Source: Alphaproteobacteria bacterium UBA3637 (GTDB taxonomy: Bacteria; Pseudomonadota; Alphaproteobacteria; CAAHEQ01; UBA3637). From it: a stretch of 7,339 nucleotides of DNA. The notes under the pieces are model-generated. The model saw nothing but the letters and a program-made list of their open reading frames with translations, did no database searches and was not told where the DNA came from. Positions 5,408 through 7,339 of the stretch are shown piece by piece. The stretch is from positions 1-7,339 of the forward strand of contig DFKU01000026.1 in the NCBI GenBank assembly GCA_002373615.1, read 5' to 3'. A program made the position numbers and the translations under genes. Positions within the stretch are counted from its first letter, which is position 1. Each line of letters starts with the position of its first letter.

Positions 5408-6460
5408 CTATTTCTGTATGATACCGCCGCCCAAGACAAGGTCGTTTTGGTAGATAACGGCGGATTGGCCAGGGGTCAAGGCGCGTTGGGGCTCGGTAAA
5501 TTGAATGGTAGCCCCTTCGGGTGTTTCCTTTAAAGTTGCAGGCACCAACTGCCCTGTGGAACGATACTTTACCATAACCTCTCCCGTTGGAAATCCGTGA
5601 TGCCAAATGCATTCGGTCAAACGACAAGAATCTGACAATAAACTTTCCTCGGTGCCCACAATGACTGCATTTTGATCTGCATCCAGCGCCACGACATATA
5701 AGGGTTTCGGATAGGCAATCCCCAAACCTTTTCTTTGCCCAATCGTATAATTCCAAAAGCCCATGTGCTTGCCAAGGACTTGACCATTGGTGAGGATAAT
5801 CTTCCCTTCCTCCGGTGCACGGTTCAAAAGGTCCGTATAATCCCCCGCATAAAAATCCTGCGAGTCATTTTTTTCAGCCTGAACCAGTCCTCTGGCGCGC
5901 GCCATTTCACGCACCTCGGCCTTGGTAAAATTCCCCAAAGGAAAAACGGTGTGGGAAAGTTGTTCGGGGGTCAAGCGATACAAAAAGTAGCTTTGATCCT
6001 TTTTGGGATCCGCTCCGCGCTGTAAGTAAAATGTGCCGTCTTTTTCGGCAATTCGGGCATAATGACCCGTCGCAAAGGCATCAAATTCAAGCCCCGATTT
6101 TTCGGCCATTTTGCCCAACAGGCCAAACTTCATTTCTGTATTACAATGCACGCAAGGATTCGGCGTTTGTCCAGATAGATACGTTTTCTTAAAATATGCC
6201 AAGACTGTTTTTTTAAATTCTTCGGAGAGGTCAAAAGAATAATGCTGAATCCCATTTTTTTCGCACCACGCGTGAATATCCCGTATATCCTGTTTTTCGG
6301 CGGGGCCATAGCAGGCATCCTTCATCATGTGGGGAAGTGCCGGCAAATCCCGGTTATAAATCAGCATAGAAATACCAACGACTTCATGCCCCTGCTCTTT
6401 TAATAAAAGCGCAGATAATGTAGAATCAACACCGCCCGACAGACCAACTGCTATTTTCAT
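5408..6460 (-). CDS. mnmA: tRNA U34 2-thiouridylase, non-canonical MnmA subtype
   Basis: MnmA adenylates and thiolates C2 of wobble uridine 34 in tRNA-Lys, -Glu and -Gln. The ATP-binding PP-loop SGGVDS is at 8-13. TPNPCVHCN at 99-107 holds the CxxC pair, with Cys106 matching E. coli Cys102. ATGHYAR is at 130-136, KKDQSYFLYRL at 153-163 and IGQRKGLGI at 240-248, followed by the C-terminal beta-barrel domain with KYRSTGQ. The length of 350 residues is close to the usual 360-370. The odd point is DSQDFYAGDY at 199-208. Where the usual enzyme has its second catalytic cysteine (E. coli Cys199 in STGICF), this one has Tyr204. KDACYGPAEKQDIRD at 47-61 is also unlike the usual proteobacterial sequence. 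The start at 6460 has a GGGGGG-type ribosome site six bases upstream and an ATGA overlap with the antiporter gene, indicating translational coupling. The thiolase family is firm. Whether it makes s2U34 by the standard two-cysteine mechanism is uncertain. Confidence 0.9.
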   Translation of the reverse strand: MKIAVGLSGGVDSTLSALLLKEQGHEVVGISMLIYNRDLPALPHMMKDACYGPAEKQDIRDIHAWCEKNGIQHYSFDLSEEFKKTVLAYFKKTYLSGQTPNPCVHCNTEMKFGLLGKMAEKSGLEFDAFATGHYARIAEKDGTFYLQRGADPKKDQSYFLYRLTPEQLSHTVFPLGNFTKAEVREMARARGLVQAEKNDSQDFYAGDYTDLLNRAPEEGKIILTNGQVLGKHMGFWNYTIGQRKGLGIAYPKPLYVVALDADQNAVIVGTEESLLSDSCRLTECIWHHGFPTGEVMVKYRSTGQLVPATLKETPEGATIQFTEPQRALTPGQSAVIYQNDLVLGGGIIQK

Positions 6461-7339
6461 AGGACACCCCCCAAATGCGCGATATAAAGCGCATACAGGA
6501 TAAGGAATAAGGCCCCTGTGGCGCGCGAATATTTTTTGAAACCAAAAGCTATCCCTATCATCAGGGCTGTGACCAAAGTCATAATCCCTAAATCAAGGCC
6601 CATCCCTGAAGGGATTTGAACGGGCATAAAAAGGGCTGTTGCCCCCAAGATAAACAAGGCATTGTAAATGTTTGAGCCAACCACATTCCCAAACGCCACA
6701 TCATTGTGCTTTTTAATGGCGGACATGATAGAGGTGGCGAGTTCCGGCAAGCTGGTCCCCACCGCCACGATGGTGAGGCCTATCACAGATTCAGAAATCC
6801 CCCAAGCGCGTGCCAGAGCAACCGAATTATCCACCAATAATTTTGCCCCCAAAAGCGTCAATAAAATACCGATAAATGTGCGAATTAAAGAGCTGATAAG
6901 AGGGGCTGGCTTTTCCGCTTCATCCGGGATTTCCTTTTCGGTTTTATAGGAATAAATCACATAGAAAATCAGGGCACCCACCATCACTGCCCCCAGCAAA
7001 TGACCAATCGTGCCAAAGGCGGAAGCCCCCACCAACACAAGTGTGGAAAGGGCTAAAAAGGCGGCATCACGCTTGAACGACTTGCCTTTGACTTGGACAG
7101 GATTCAAAAGCGCCGCTACCCCCAAAACCAGTAAAATATTGGCGATATTAGAGCCCACAACATTCCCGACTGCTATGCCGGCTGAGCCTTTATAGGTTGC
7201 CAACAAACTGGTGACCAATTCAGGTGTAGAAGTACCAAATCCCACCAAGGTGAGACCAATCAACAGGGGGGAAACTTTCAGGCGCCGCGCGACTGCGACA
7301 GAGCCCGCCACCAGCCAATCGCCCCCAATAAACAATAAA
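6457..7339 (-). CDS. Calcium/cation antiporter, YrbG/CaxA type (5' end outside window)
   Basis: This is an inner-membrane antiporter of the Ca2+/cation exchanger superfamily, expected to extrude Ca2+ in exchange for Na+ or H+. It is mostly hydrophobic and has the two family alpha-repeats. The first has GFGTSTPEL (32-40) with GNVVGSNIANILLVLG (57-72). The second has AVGTSLPEL (191-199) with GNVVGSNIYNALFILG (217-232). Numbering is from the first possible start inside the window. Glu39/Glu198 and Asn63/Asn222 are the expected ion ligands. A charged loop between the halves (about 130-142) is the usual cytoplasmic hinge. The frame stays open to the right edge. The only candidate start is a TTG at 7335, but the following FIGGDWLV segment normally sits inside the first helix, so about 10-20 N-terminal residues and the true start are missing. 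The stop overlaps the mnmA start as ATGA. The ion specificity is inferred from the family. Confidence 0.9.
   Translation of the reverse strand, partial: LLFIGGDWLVAGSVAVARRLKVSPLLIGLTLVGFGTSTPELVTSLLATYKGSAGIAVGNVVGSNIANILLVLGVAALLNPVQVKGKSFKRDAAFLALSTLVLVGASAFGTIGHLLGAVMVGALIFYVIYSYKTEKEIPDEAEKPAPLISSLIRTFIGILLTLLGAKLLVDNSVALARAWGISESVIGLTIVAVGTSLPELATSIMSAIKKHNDVAFGNVVGSNIYNALFILGATALFMPVQIPSGMGLDLGIMTLVTALMIGIAFGFKKYSRATGALFLILYALYIAHLGGVL

Noticed and set aside
5298..5756. Minus-strand open frame of 152 codons overlapping the 3' end of mnmA
   Set aside because: It is an out-of-frame shadow of mnmA that runs into the intergenic repeats. Its Arg/Gly/Cys-rich composition is typical of a shadow frame, and it has no start signal.
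6671..7185. DNA-level similarity between two stretches of the antiporter gene (GAGCCAACCACATTCCC near 6675 and GAGCCCACAACATTCCC near 7150)
   Set aside because: This is explained by the two internal alpha-repeats (GNVVGSN) that define the exchanger family, and is not a separate DNA repeat.
7333..7335. TTG as the start codon of the antiporter gene
   Set aside because: The frame remains open to the window edge, and the first visible residues already lie within the first membrane segment of the family, so the true start is outside the window.

Overview
The window looks like an ordinary chromosomal segment of a moderately AT-rich Gram-negative bacterium. An alphaproteobacterium of the Holosporales/Rickettsiales kind (host-associated lineages) is my best guess. 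The AsmA-family envelope protein indicates an outer membrane. The dispersed short palindromes with a TTTGTCA..CTTGA..ATCCAGC skeleton resemble the small intergenic repeats I associate with those groups. The lineage is an inference from memory and not proven by this sequence.

Left half, plus strand (1-4654). Three genes form a tight cluster, each joined to the next by an ATGA stop/start overlap: an RluC-type 23S rRNA pseudouridine synthase (16-987), an AsmA-family inner-membrane/periplasmic protein (984-3221) and an acylphosphatase (3218-3502). trpS (3563-4654, tryptophanyl-tRNA synthetase) follows with a good sigma-70-type promoter of its own in the 60-base gap. Its sequence resembles the streptococcal/lactobacillal kind of TrpS more than the usual proteobacterial one.

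Middle (4655-5407). A degenerate palindromic repeat and a bidirectional intrinsic terminator separate trpS from a convergent minus-strand gene (4732-5190). That gene encodes a 152-residue protein I do not recognise, with three spaced Gly-containing strand-like motifs and a very basic tail. It has its own ribosome binding site and a candidate promoter. Upstream of it lies a pair of inverted palindromic repeats (5294-5394).

Right half, minus strand (5408-7339). A calcium/cation antiporter of the YrbG/CaxA type, running off the right edge at its 5' end, is overlapped by ATGA with mnmA (tRNA U34 2-thiolase). The MnmA is an unusual subtype. It has the CxxC pair, but the position of the usual second catalytic cysteine is a tyrosine. 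This half has visibly higher G+C (about 50% in hand-counted lines, against about 33% within the AsmA gene), and the shift falls at the repeat pair.

Three of the genes act in translation (rRNA pseudouridylation, tRNA-Trp charging, tRNA wobble thiolation). The rest are envelope, ion transport and small-metabolite genes, with no functional tie I can show beyond transcriptional coupling. I see no CRISPR array, tRNA, rRNA, transposase, phage gene or defence system. The most notable points are the non-canonical MnmA, the Firmicutes-like TrpS and the unknown 152-residue protein.
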